From Scenedesmus sp. ARA3 (Eukaryota; Chlorophyta; Chlorophyceae; Sphaeropleales; Scenedesmaceae), in the NCBI GenBank assembly GCA_004335835.1, contig RWJK01001958.1:102969-166968 (forward strand): DNA of 64,000 bases, in the 5' to 3' direction. The notes under the pieces were generated by a model, which saw only the letters and a list, made by a program, of their open reading frames with translations, was not told the DNA's origin and searched no databases. This document shows positions 46,231 through 58,544 of the stretch, piece after piece. Within the stretch, counting starts at the first letter, position 1. Every line of letters begins with the position of its first letter. The position numbers and the translations under genes are program-made.

Positions 46231-48254
46231 TGACCAGTGCTATGCTGCTGGCCAGGCGCTGCAAACAACTGTCAGTGACATGGCAATGAAGTGTGCCGCA
46301 TACTCATGTGGAGCTGGCAAGGCGTGCTTTGCATGTCGACAGGAAATTGCTTGTGTTGAGTGGGACGAGGTGAATGAGGGTGCAGGCAGCGGCGTGTGTC
46401 AGCGAGCTTGTCATGTCACGGGTGGGGTTCTGCGCTGTGACAGATTGCCGCCAGTCGCATGACGGCAGTGTTAACGCGTTAGTGTTGTTGTTTGTCCAGG
46501 CAGGAGAGTGGTACTGCAATACGTACATACGCACTGCATGGACGCACACACATGCAGGCTGGCATGGAACACTTTGTGTGTGGCACGAGTCATCAAGGCA
46601 GAGCTCAGTTGACGGACTGTGATGCATGTGGTATGCTGATGCATGCGCTGCGCCTGTGTGACCGCAGCCGTACACGCCTGTGTGACCGCGGCCGCATGCA
46701 ACCTGTACACTAGCTGTACCTTGTACACTGTGACTGTTTTCTTTCACATGCTGCCTTGCGCAGTCGGCTGCTCCTTGATCTGAAAGCCTGCGGCTGGTGT
46801 GCTGTCGACTAGCACCTGCAGCATTGACTGTGCACTGCACACGTGCTGTTTCCCGAGAGCATCCTAGCACGAGGTGGTGCATGTGCTGCCTCTGTACTAC
46901 TTGGTTGTCTTGTTGCGCGAGGGTGCAGGCAGGCTGATGACTGTCTGTGTAGTCTGGTCTTTTGGGATGAGCGCGGTGTCAACTGTTTCTTGGCTCGCTG
47001 CATCAGCGGCATGTTGCCATAACAACGTTGTGTGGCAGCAGGATAAGTGCAGAGATTACTGAGCTGTTGTGGCCAGTTTTACTGTGCATGGTGTCGAGCA
47101 CAGCTCAGGTCATTGTGGAATTTAGCACCTGTAGTTTGGCGCTGTGGCATGCAGCAGTTGTATGCGTGGCCTGGGGCCACTGCTGAGACTGTTAAGGGAG
47201 TGACAACCGGACTCAAGTGAGGCTGGGCCACAGGGGGACTACTGTTGTTGCAGCATACGCTGGCCGGAGGTGCTAGCATGTATACTGCCCTAACGTATGT
47301 AGCGTAGGCGCAAAGCCCTTTCGCCCTAGCAACAAAATGACACAGCGACGGCACCGCCCCGCCCCGCACACGCCTTTTCACCACTAACCAGCGACGTATA
47401 TCAACTTTACATTCTGCAATATTTAATTTGATATCCAGTTTACAGGGCTTCCGCGCACGCAGCACGAAGCACACGTTGTATGCCAGAAGATGTAGATCGT
47501 CGATGCGTCACCGCATACACCGGGTGTAATGATCCGTAAGTATTTATTTCAATGATGCAGAACTTTGAAGCTGCTGATTCCATGCATAGTTTTGACGCAC
47601 TTAGCCGGTGGACACTTGAGTGACAAGGCCTCAGAAGAGCGAGGTCTTGAAGTTGCAAGTCGTTCCTGCACACACATTGACGACAATTGACTGAGATGGT
47701 TCAGGTCGATATATAATTGAGATAGCTAACTCTGATATACAAATTACACATGCACCCAACATGACAAGCAGAAATGCAACCCCGCTTCACAGGTCAAACA
47801 GCAGCAACAACAAATCACAGTGCTGAAGGCAGCAGCATTGGCGGACAGCACAAAGCGGAGTAAATAATACACATAAAGAATAGATGTAAATCGATTATTT
47901 ACGCGAACATGCAGCACAATGATGACGCAGACATGCCAAAGCATGGCAAACAAACAGGGGTCAGTGCTGAGGAAACCAGACTAACAAACAGAACACGGTA
48001 GGGCAGTTCAGGAGTTGTGTTGTGTTTGCTGCCCAACCACTGTAGGCTGTTCAATCCCAATATCACGGTGCAGGTAGTGATAAGGAGCATGTGTTGGGTT
48101 TGTGGTTCAAGGGTGTGACACTGCCTGCTGTTGCAGGTTGCGTTTACGAGGAGGGCGTGCTGATGCCAGATCTGGATTGTAAAGGATGACTGAAACCGTG
48201 TACAATATGTCTTTTCAGTGACGTTGCTTATCTTCGGCGAGCGGGCCACTCAAA
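46231..48254. other. Intergenic stretch, no gene seen
   Basis: Two kilobases between the CDPK and PCF11-like genes. The right half (about 47300-48200) is distinctly AT-richer and probably includes the PCF11 promoter and 5' UTR. No RNA gene or transposon recognised. Confidence 0.5.
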
Positions 48255-51200
48255 ATGGATGAGTTCTTAGCGGAGTATGGCAGCGTGCTGCGTGGCCTTG
48301 TCCGCAATGAGAAGGCCCAGATCAATATGTTGTCGATGCTGGCCGAGGACAACAGGGCGTTTGCAGAGGGCATCGTGCGCCTCATTGAGCAGCACATCCT
48401 CACCGTGAGCACGGCAGCGCTGTATGGACTCAGCTGACGGCATCTGCGTCTGCAGCCACCTGTATATAGGACACTGACCCGTCTGGCATGTGCGTGCAGT
48501 GCCCGCCCCCTGCGAAGCTGCCAGCACTCTACCTCGTCGACAGCATAATCAAGAATGTTGGCGACCCGTACATAAGCAAGTTCAGTGAAAGACTACCAGA
48601 GGTAGGGCTGGGAAAGGGCCCGGTATCTGGGCTGTCTGGTGCGCTGAAGAGTCAGCAGCAACAGAAGCAGAGAACAGCAGTAGTGCAGCAGCTTGCATGG
48701 ATCAGTCCCTTACTATGCAGTGCATGAGCAGCACCCTGCTGTATGTCCAAAAGGGTGAAGTTTCAATTCACAACATGTAAGCAGGGCTGAAGCTGGCTCT
48801 GGCGCTGAAAGGCATTAAGCAGGATGATGTCCTGTGCTGCCGTTGCAGGTGTTTGGTGCTGTCTGGGAGACCACTTTGCAGGAGAAGCGCGCTTCGCTGA
48901 GCAGACTGTATGGCACTTGGACCGGCGTGCTGCCTGCCCCTGTGCTGGCGCGCGTGCAAGAGCGCATGGCCTCACCCATCGGGGCCGCTACAGCGCAGCA
49001 GCGGCAGCAGCCCCCAAGGGCAGCGCAGCCACAGCCAGCACTTGTGCCTCAGGTGCTGCAGGTACAGCCGCAGCAACATCAGCAGCAGCAGCAGCAGCAG
49101 CAGCCCATCCTGCAGATGCCTGCACACATGACGTTCACGGTGCCAGGTCAGCTGCCAGGCCAGCAGCTGCATGTGCTGCAGCAGCAGCCACAGCTGCTGG
49201 GCCCGCAGCAGTTCATGGGCCTGCACCAGCCGCAGCAGCCCACCTTCATGCAGTTAGCAGGTGGCTTGATGGTGCCTGTGCTGCCGCAGCAGATCCTGCA
49301 GCCCATCCCTCTGCAGCAGCATCCGCAGCTGCAGCAGCAGCAGCCAATGCTGGTGCAGCACAACACGCCGCAGCACATTATGCAGGCTGCTCCAGTTACG
49401 CTGCCGCCGGTGTCACCGGCACACCCAGGTTGGGTACCTCCGCAGCAGCAGCAGCAGCTGGTAGCAGCAGGCGGTGCTGGCCCTATGCTGCGGCGCTCTC
49501 CTGGCTCTCCTGCAGTGCCCACTCAGCTAGACGCCATGCGCGGCCCTCCGCCCCCTCCTGCCGCGCGCAGCAGCGCCGGCCAGCAGCAGCAGCAAGGGTG
49601 CAAGAGCGGCTCGCCCATGCCCACCTCAGGTCAACTCACCAGTGATGCGCTGTCGCAGCTGCTGTCCAACCTAGCAGGCACAGGCGTGCTCGCCAAGGGC
49701 GGCGGCGGCGCAGCAGAAGACGCCGCCAAGGTGCAGAAGGTCAAGGACTTCCAGCCGGCATTCCTCAAGGTATTGTGGGCAGGTGCAGGCTGTGGAGTGA
49801 TTGCAGCGGTGTCTGCGGCAGCAGGGTTGCGGCGCAGCAGCACAGTGCAGTGCCAGAGGGGCAGCAGGGCACAGGGCAGGGTGGAGGGGCCAGCTGCTTC
49901 CCCTGCATGCCGCACTTGCACTGCAAGCCTGGCACTCCTACGCTGTATGCTTTCCTGCAAGCCAGTCCTGTATGCACTCTCCTGCAAGCATGGCATGCTG
50001 TCCTGAAACGTGCATGCATGCTGCGCTGTCAGTGCCCATCGCACTTGTTGCATGCATGCTTGCGTATTGCGCAACTAACGCTGTGTGTGGGCTGGGACGG
50101 GAGGAAGGGCTGCAGTCAGCATGGACAGCATTCTGAGCAAACAGCAGCAGGGCATGGTGTTACTTCAGTCTGTACAGCGTAGCAGCAGCGGCTGGCTGTG
50201 GCAGGTTTTGAAGGCTTGTGAGCAGGCGCAGATGGCTTTGCGGGCCGTGCTGCTTTTGGTAGGAGGCCCTCAAGTGACTGAGCCCTTTGTGGTTTTGTGG
50301 AACAATTTCCGCTGTGTGCCTGCACCCTGGCACTGTCTTTCAGACCGAGCGTTGCAGCGTGTGGACTGTGTATCACGCGTGCAGCAGTGTCACTGGACAT
50401 GCAGCATTAGAATCCTCTACCGTTGGTGACTGTTCAACGAGATTGGGATGGCATAGCAGCTTAGGGTGTCTTGATGACCGCAACAGAGGGCTGGCCCTGC
50501 ATCTTTGCAAAAGCTACTTCTCTTCTGTTCAGAAATGCTGCAGCAGTACAAACGTGTGCCAGGGAACGCCCTTGATGAGTTGTCAGAGTCAGATTCTTTT
50601 GTTTGCTTATAAAAATGCGAAGACTAATCACCGCTGTCAGAGGTGTGCAGAGCAGTTTACCATGATCGCTGTGTGCAGGCCTAGACGTGTGTCGTTTATT
50701 GTTCCCAATAGCGCACCACTAGTTTGCATGAACCTTGCTTAACTTACTTGAAGTAATGTATGTTTAAGTTAAGCATCGGCGTCGGTGCCGGTAAAGTTTG
50801 GCTGGCTTCGGAGATCGCACTGTCGCCCGCACCTTCCGCTCGCAGCAGCAAACGTGAGTCTAATATATCAGCCCAACAAGTAGCCTCTTCTGTACCGTGC
50901 AAATTGTCAACATAGCAGAACCAGCAGGCAGGTTGGAAGTCGTTGTCAGGGCGTCCAACGATGCGTGCACCCCAACCCTAGCACAGCCAAGCTTGGACAA
51001 AGTTAACCCAACCATGTGCTCACCCTGCTGCCTGCTTCTTGCAGGAAACACATGCAGGTGTCCTGCACCTTCTGGAGCAGCTGTCAGTCACCAGCCGGGC
51101 CAAGTTCAGGGATGTGGAGTTCCAGCGCAACAAGCGGCGCAGCGCTGCAGCAGGTGCTGGCGCAAGCCGAGCATGGTACCTGACTGTGGACACCTGGATC

Positions 51201-52302
51201 GCTGGCACACTGACCACCGAGGATGCAGTCGCCAGCAACCCATTTGGCGATGAGGTGGGTCCTCTGGTATGCGTTGTGGCAGGCATGGCAGTGCAACGCT
51301 GATTGACGAATGGGCAGCAGCATGCAGAATAATGGCTGCTTTATCGCATGATAAGCAGACCATAAATACAGCAGGTGATTGCCTGCAGGACAGCTTGCCA
51401 GCCAGCATGTGCGCAATTGTGTGGCTGTTATAACAGGTGCTTGGACACCTCCACGTCTGTGCATGCACTTTCCAGCCTTACCTTCTACCTTCGCTGCCTC
51501 ATGACTGCCGTGTTACAAGCCACCGTCGTTGCCTGCTGCCCCACAGGCGACCTCCGACTCCGAGCAGGGCGAGGAGGCGCTGGAGCCGCAGCTACACCTT
51601 CCGCAAGCCGCCTTCACCAACCTGCACCTGTCGCTTTTCACTGGCCACGTGCTACCTCCACTGCTTCCTTTGCAGGCGGCCTCTGACTCGGAGCAGGGCG
51701 AGGAGGCGCTGGAGCCGGAGGACCCTGAGCAGCCCTGCTGCGCCATCAGCGGCGAGCCCTTCGACAAGTTCTTCGACCCAGACAAGGAGGAGTGGTTCTA
51801 CAGGGGCGCAAAGCGCATCCACGGCGATGAGGCGCAGCGCTACGGCGTGGCAGACGGCTCACTGGTGAAGGCCAAGTGCCTGGCTGAGGCTGGGCTGGGC
51901 AGCGGTGAAGCGGCGATGCTGGTTGCTGGCGGCGGTGGGCAGCAGCAGCAGGAGGGAGATGCGGAGGCGGCGATGGCTGCTGCTGCTGCTGGAGCGCCAG
52001 CCGCAGGCCAGGCAGCTAGCGAGCAGCAGCAGCAGCAGCAGCAGCATGCTGATGGGGATCAGCTGCAGCAGCAGGAAGGGCAGCCTGCTGCAGCTGCTGG
52101 TGCAGTGGTCAAAGAGGAAGTGCAGGATGCAGCAGACTACAAGTCTGAGGCGTTGCAGGACAGCAAGATGGAGGATGTAGCAGCAGCAGCACAGCAGCAG
52201 GCAGGCACCAAGCGTGAAGCTAGTGCAGAGGCAGCAGCAGATGACCAGCCAGGCGAGCTGGGGTCTGCTGCAAAGCGCGCAAAGCTGGAGCAGGCAGCGT
52301 AG
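48255..52302 (+). CDS. PCF11-like CID-domain mRNA 3'-end processing factor
   Basis: Exons 48255-48404, 48500-48601, 48849-49769, 51045-51254 and 51676-52302 give 669 residues. Residues 1 to about 125 form a CTD-interacting domain: LSMLAEDNRAFAEGIVRLIE, LPALYLVDSIIKNVG, then VFGAVWETTLQEKRASLSRLYGTW. PCF11 binds the RNA polymerase II CTD and drives cleavage, polyadenylation and termination in the nucleus. A Gln/Pro/Leu-rich linker (about 130-310) follows. The C-terminal half keeps a RAWYLTVDTWIAGT segment and a zinc-finger-like PCCAISGEPFDKFFDPDKEEWFYRGAKRI. The first zinc-finger cysteines and histidines of plant PCFS4 are not visible, and the second has lost one cysteine. The 1,275-bp intron 3 could hide an exon. 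An alternative acceptor at 51547 would add 43 in-frame codons. Confidence 0.85.
51543..51720 (+). repeat. Duplicate of the PCF11 exon 5 acceptor border
   Basis: CAG plus about 45 nt encoding ASDSEQGEEALEPE at 51673-51720 are preceded by a near-identical copy at 51544-51591 (ATSDSEQGEEALEPQ). Spacing is 129 bp, exactly 43 codons, and the interval is fully open. Either acceptor therefore yields a continuous protein. Confidence 0.92.
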
Positions 52303-53630
52303 TTGTACAGTAGTTGCAATCAGCCATCAGACTCTGATTGCTCGGACCAATCCGAGGCAGGTCTGATGCCTGTGTGATTCAAGTAGGTCGTTGTAGTATA
52401 GCCATCCACCCCCTGCCTTTGCCTGCAACAAGGCTTATGGCAGCCACACTGCCTAGCATCCTGCTGCTGCAGCGTAGCTGTGCGATTGGTTGCGAGACTT
52501 CTGGATTGTTTACTTGCAGGCAGCATGGCCGCCGCACTGCCGGCTTGCCGAAGTGCAAGTCGGTGTTTGCTGTGTTTGTTTTCTTTGTTTGGTGCTGCAG
52601 CTTGCAGCAGAATTGTATGGTGTTATGTGTGCCGCTTGTATGCCGCGTGTGCGCCACTAACAGAGTGCTGGCGCACACTAGCTGGCTTTTGGCGCGTGTT
52701 TGAGTGACCGACACACCCTTGCAGCAGCGATATGGCAGCATTCTGCTACTTTGACAGCTGCTCTGCACGCTTGTGGTATCATTGCAAGGACCATGTGAAG
52801 CTGTGCAGAGGCTGTTTTTGTGCTGCAGCATGTGTGGCTGGCTGATTTGCTGCTTCACTGTCTGCCGTGTTCATTGCTGCAGTTCCTGTGCATCGTCACA
52901 GCCTAGGTGCATTGGTGGCAGTTGCCGGTTCGATTATGGCTCAACGCATTTGCTGGTGTATTGTGCATCCGCGGCGGAAGGCTTGCTGCATGCAGTGGGG
53001 CCGCGGCCTTATGATCTGGCTCAGCCGCAGGCTGCTGCATTCTCAGAGACTTCACTGTGAGCCTCAAGGCCGTCTGTGCAGCTGCATTGATCCATGTGCA
53101 TCAAGCTCTGGCCGATTGTGCACACCGGCACCTGTATGCACGCTGTAACTCTATATGCCGGCAACATAACTCTCTTTCATTTGTACGGAATCTGCCACCA
53201 TAGTTGGAAAAGGTTAGCCTTGAGACAGCAGCAGTGTGTGCTCTTGAGCAGCACATGAGTGGGCATGACTTGCGGGCAGCAGCTTCGCCACTATCAGCAA
53301 CCACATGTCTCATCTGCATGAAAGCAACTTGAAATGGATATCTTGTCGAGTCGCCGCAGCCAGCGCGTCCCTCGGCGAGGCACATGACAAATTCGCGCCT
53401 GTACTGCGCGGCAGGTCTTGCTCGCCCGTGGCGCAGCCTGCATCTCAAACAATTGCATATTTCTTGTCAAAGCTCAGTTTGTAAACTTGTTTGCGCTGCA
53501 GCTCGCAAACCAACCGCGGCCCGTTTCCTTGCACGGCAGGGAACAGCAAGACTGCTGCTGCTGCCCCAGCAAACATGAGGGACGCATGACTGCAATTTCC
53601 AGAAAACGTTGTATTTAATCAACTATCAAT
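52303..53630. other. Intergenic stretch, no gene seen
   Basis: This 1.3 kb between the PCF11-like and glycosyltransferase genes presumably comprises 3' UTR then promoter. No repeat or RNA gene recognised. Confidence 0.5.
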
Positions 53631-54960
53631 ATGGCTGAACGCGTTGCTGGGCAGCTGATTCGTTCACTGCTGGTGTGCTGCGTGCTGGTGTCTGCAGCAT
53701 CAGTGGTGAGGGCAATGCATGGCGGAAATGCTGCTGCTCAGACGTCACTTCTGCAGACCAAGCAACCGAGCATATCTCAATACGTTGCATGGTTAGCACC
53801 AATGATACAGGAGAGCTGCAAGCACAGCAGCAACACCAGCAGCAGCACTACAGAAGCAGCACCAGCCCCTGCACCACCTCCACAGTTGAGCGCAGTGCGG
53901 AGCAGACCTAGCGTTGCTCGCTGGCATCAAGTTTGTCAATTCAAGTGCTAAGCAGGCCGCTCACTGGCACCCTTTGCTCTGTCGCCTGGCGTTCATCTGC
54001 CGCAGGTTCACGGTCACTGGCTGACAGCCATCAGGGGCAGCAGCAGCAGCAGCAGGGGTAGCAGCAGCAGGGGTGGCAGCAGCAGGGGCGGCAGCTGGCG
54101 GCGGCTGGCAGCGCAGCAGCAGCAGACAACAGAGTATGGCTGCCCCAAGTTTGCCATCTTTGAAGACCCATGGGTCAAAGCGAACGTGGCGCTAACATAT
54201 GGCCTCAAGATCAGGGATGGCTTGGGCAGCCAGACAGCACGCATGCTGGGTGTGTATGCCATTGCACATGCATCCGGACTGCAGTACCACCACTCACCTT
54301 TTGAGTGCATCGGACACATTGGGGGCGCCCCACACTACCGCGATGCGCGCTGCGACAACCTGCCAGAATCCGATCTGCATAAGATGCGGCGCATCGCCAA
54401 GCACATCCGGCTGCCATCAAGCTCAGCAGTCAACGCCAGCGCTTGGGAGCAGCAGTACCTGTTCAGGGCAGACTGGGACAAGCTAGCCAGCGTGGCAGCA
54501 GCAGCGCTGCAAGCAAAGCAGCCGACACTTGTGGGGCTGGAGCTCACGGATGAGTTCATCAGCCCCTGCCCTGATATTTTCTACCACGTGCCAGCATGGC
54601 GGCCTCAAAAGTACCTGGCGAGCCAGTGGGTGAGTGGGCTGGCATGCAGCATTAGTGCAGATGCTTTGTGCTTTGTGCAGCAGCCAGTAGCAGTTGCACG
54701 TGCATTTACGACGTGCATTACGACGTGCATTAGTACGGTCACAGCTCAGGCACAGGGGTTGTGACGTGATGATGCATGGCTTCATGCTCAGCTTAGCAGG
54801 TGGCAGCAAGCAGCAGCAGTGCAACAGTTGCTTGCATGTGACGAATAATACCTTACATCAGCACCTGCACTAATGCCAGGTCTGCTGCTGCGACCACAGT
54901 CGTGGCTGCAACACTTGTAAGACGCACAGCAACTGCAGCCACCTTACTGCTGTCACCTCA

Positions 54961-55001
<41 letters not shown>

Positions 55002-55374
55002 CGACTTACAACAGCAGCCGCCCCGAGCAGTCCTGGCTGCTGGCGCGGGCACGAAGCTTCCGTATCGTGGTGCACATGCGGCGCGGGGACCTGAGCACGG
55101 CCTCAGCAGCGCGCGAGATGCCTGCCAGCTACTACATCAACGTGGTGAAGGGCCTGGCCCAGGTGCGCTGAGTCAGCCAGCTGGTGTAGTAGTTTGGGGA
55201 TGCTGCCACTATGTAATGCCTGTGTGGTGGCAAGAATGTGGCGTGAAACACCGTGCCCAAAGGCCGCTCACGACATAGTTGAGGCCTACGCGCAGCAGTG
55301 TGCTGTGCAGTTTGCTGTCATGCAGAGGAGCAAGGGCAGGTGCGATGACCAAATCACCCAACACACTCCAACTG

Positions 55375-55421
<47 letters not shown>

Positions 55422-55815
55422 TCCTCAACAGGTGCTGCAGCAGCTGCAGGTGGATTTCACTGTGGAGTGGTTCACTGAGCCCAGCACAAACGAGAAAGAG
55501 CACGAAGACATGCAGCGCGTGCGGCAGGAGATCCCAAACTTGACGCTGCTGTTTGACTCGGACCTGCTGTGGACGTGGCAGCAGATGTGGAGCGCAGATG
55601 CATTCATCATGAGCAAATCAGGCTACAGCTTTGTGCCGGCTGTGGTCAACACCAAGGGCATTGTCATTCATGCGCCTGCGCTGGGTATCCGCAAGTGCAA
55701 AATTGCGTGCAGCCCCAGCCACTGGTTTGAGCCGGCTGATGAGTCGGGGGCGCTGCCTGAGGAGCTAGTGGCTGCTGTGCGGCAGAAAGTGGGCGGAAGT
55801 TATGTGCAGCAGTGA
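53631..55815 (+). CDS. Fucosyltransferase-like type II membrane glycosyltransferase
   Basis: Exons 53631-53930, 54006-54629, 55001-55162 and 55432-55815 give 489 residues. A hydrophobic anchor at about 9-28 is followed by a Ser/Thr/Pro/Gln-rich stem, typical of Golgi type II enzymes. The catalytic part shows GLGSQTARMLGVYAIA near its start, VVHMRRGD (His333-Asp338) matching the HxRRxD motif of GDP-fucose-using transferases, and ADAFIMSKSGYSFVPAVV resembling the late acceptor-side motif. Sugar and acceptor are inferred only by these motifs. The exon 1 end is uncertain: donor GTTTGT after 53930 is weak, whereas GTGAGG after 53705 is strong and also in phase, which would remove 75 stem residues. 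The next gene is a sulfotransferase, so both may modify an extracellular glycan. Confidence 0.72.
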
Positions 55816-56796
55816 TAATGTGTGGTTCTGATGCCGTTAAGCCATGGTCTTGAGCTTCAGTGACAGCATTATTTGCCAGGCTGCTACAGGGGGTTGCCAG
55901 ATGCTCTAGGTAAGAGCACTGTTGACCAGCAGTGCAGATGCATGTTTTTTTCATCAATTGTTGCGGTGTAGAACTGGTTGGTTATTGCATCATCAATGCA
56001 GCCACTCAGCTACAGTGCCATCGCTTGCGGCAGGTTGGGTTGTGCTGCATGGCTGAATCTTTGGAACTCCAACGCCTGACATTTCCCCTACGAGCCTCGG
56101 CTGAGCCTGTTGCGTCAAGAAGTGTACTGATCACTGTCACAATCACTTTGTCAGTGCACGAGGTCGATTACGGATATGATGAACGTGTGATGAAGATGAG
56201 TAGCACTGAATGGCTGCTGTGGCGGCACCGTACACCCTCCACAGGGCTGGCACAGGTTCTGCTGGCCAGCTTGCACCATGTTCACAGGATATGATAGTGA
56301 CATACATGTTCACAACAGCGTAGACCACCCCCTGCCGTCAAGCCTTTAACCACCAACATTGGCACACTATGCCAACATCGCCCGCTGCTGATGATGATGA
56401 TCGCCCGCTGCTGGCAGCTGGCAGCTGTCCTAGCAGTGCTGCCAGCAGCCCAGTGGCGAAGGTATGAGAGAGCGTCTGAGGGAACCTGAACGTTTTACAG
56501 GCCATTGCGTCACATCAACTTTTCCGTCGTCGGAGCGATCGGGTGCATTGCTTCCCTGGAATTGCTGCAGGACAGACGATGACAGCAGCACAAACCAACG
56601 TTGGTTTGTGCACAGACGTAACAGCAGTGGCAAACACGACTATTGAAGCGTGTGGACAGCAGCAGCAAGAAACTCACTGTTATTCTCCTTCGCTGCGCAT
56701 TGAAAGAAGCCAAATAGCCTTGCTTGTACTGCCGCGAGAACGAAACCACTGCACTGCAAGGAACGGAGGTCATGAAGCTCGCTGTTGAGTAGACCT
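55816..56796. other. Intergenic stretch, no gene seen
   Basis: About 1 kb between two same-strand Golgi-enzyme genes. CAAACCAACGTTGGTTTG at about 56590-56607 is a perfect 18-bp palindrome. No gene or RNA recognised. Confidence 0.5.
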
Positions 56797-58544
56797 ATGC
56801 AAGATATAAACACCAAAGAACGGCCTCTGCTCCCCAACGGCAATCACGAGCGACGCCAAATAGGGCGGGTCCGTGCCAGCATGCGGCCTGCACACATTGC
56901 GCTGGGCGTTGTGTTGATCCTTCTTATAGTATCAGTTACCCGCACGCTAAATGCTCCAAACCATGGCGACCGGAGCAGCAGCAGCAGCAGCAGCAAAGCA
57001 GCCAGCCTAAGCAGCAGCAGCAGACCAGGAGCAAGCCAGCACTTGCTGCCGACGCAGCATGGGTGGTGCCCCAACCCCAGCAGCCCCTTCCCTGCTGTCA
57101 ACCCCTTCCCTTCAAACTTCTGGTACGTCAAAACATACAAGACAGGCTCTACCACACTGTCCAGCGTGTTCAACAGCATCTGTCAGCACTACGGCGTAGT
57201 GTGGCTCAAATGGGACGAAATGAAGCTGGTATTCCAGCTGAATGACAAGGGCCCAAAGCCAACGCAGTTCCAGCAAGGCATGCAGGCAGCAATCGACAAG
57301 GTGGCTAACTCCTCAGACTTCAAGTACACAGCTATCACCAGCCACATCCCGTACAGCGAGCAGGCAGCAGAGCTCTTCTCGCGGCCGCTGATGCGCTTCA
57401 CCTCGGTGCGGCACCCGGTGGCACGCGTGCATTCTCATTTCATCCAGACGCTGTGCTTCTGGACGGCAGTGCGGCAAGGCTGGAAGCCTTTCGCGCCGCT
57501 CAACACCAGCGGCCCTGCAGGGCCCAGTGCATGTGACAGCGGGGACGATTCCACCTACATGCAGCTGGCCACAGCAAATGACACAGTGGAGCACCGGTAT
57601 GACTTTGCGCGCAAGCACTTCCAGCAGAACTTGATGTACTGGTACATGCGCGGCGACGTGCGCGGCGTGGAGGCGGCAGCAGACCAGTACGACTTCATAT
57701 TTGTGTCGGAGCGCATGAACGAGGGTGAGCACTGACGGGGGCCGGCAGCTGTGGCAGTTGCTTTCCAGTATTGTGGCCCAGCACTATACCTCAACAGCCA
57801 GCAGCAGCATTTACCAGCAGCGCGACTGCTTGCAGTCATTGACGGAGCAGTTTTGTCAGCAATGTCGGCAAGGTGTATCATATGGTACTCATGCATGAGC
57901 TGCAGCGTCTAACCTCTTCACATCCCCAGGCCCATCAGTAGACTTGCCGGCTGCACCTTGACGCATTGGCAGCGCTTGTCATGCCATGCCCTGTGCTGCT
58001 CCTGCTGACCCTCTGCTGATCCTTCTGCTGCTCTTCATCTGCTGCCCCTGCTGTTGCTGCAACTGCTGCAGCACTGGTCATCTTCATGCTGCAGTACGGG
58101 CTCACGTACGAGGATATCGCCTACCTGCCATCCAAAGTACGAACTGGCAAGTACAAGACAGCCAAGGACATGCCGCAGCACCTCAACGACTATATCCTCT
58201 CCGTGAACCAGCACGACATGCAGCTCTGGACGCTGGCCAATACGCGGCTGGACGAAAAGAAGGCAGAGCTGATCGACGCCTGCGGGGCAGACATTGTGTG
58301 GGCTGCACTGGAGGCGTTCGAGCAGCTGCTGGATGAGATTCGCGCAGAATGTTCGGACTACCAGCGCTGGTACGAGGAACACGGTTTTGACGGGCCGTAC
58401 ACGTATTCAGGGTCACCAGGAATTGGGGATGAGAGTGGGCTAGGGTTCAGGTGTGTGCGGCACGTGACACGGCGGTTTATCGCTGGCGCTAGGAGTGTTG
58501 GCGGAAGCACAGCTGGTGCGCTGCCAGGCAAGGGAATAGTGTAA
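56797..58544 (+). CDS. Galactose-3-O-sulfotransferase-like type II Golgi sulfotransferase
   Basis: Two exons, 56797-57724 and 58072-58544, give 466 residues. A basic N-terminal tail precedes a single membrane anchor (about 32-48) and a Ser-rich stem (58-80). VKTYKTGSTT (111-120) is the 5'-phosphosulfate-binding loop of the Gal3ST family, and SVRHPVARVHSHF (203-215) is the 3'-phosphate-binding region. The second exon continues with ALVIFMLQYGLTYEDIAYL, equivalent to the Gal3ST ESLVLL segment. These enzymes move sulfate from PAPS to sugar hydroxyls in the Golgi lumen. The ATG at 56797 is the first in frame after upstream stops. A TGTAA overlaps the stop codon (58540-58544). The acceptor sugar is unknown; algal wall or extracellular polysaccharide is likely. 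Confidence 0.87.

Noticed and set aside
48824..49645. 273-codon Ala/His-rich frame on the plus strand
   Set aside because: It is frame-shifted over PCF11 exon 3. The Gln/Pro frame continues the CID domain in phase and is the real one.
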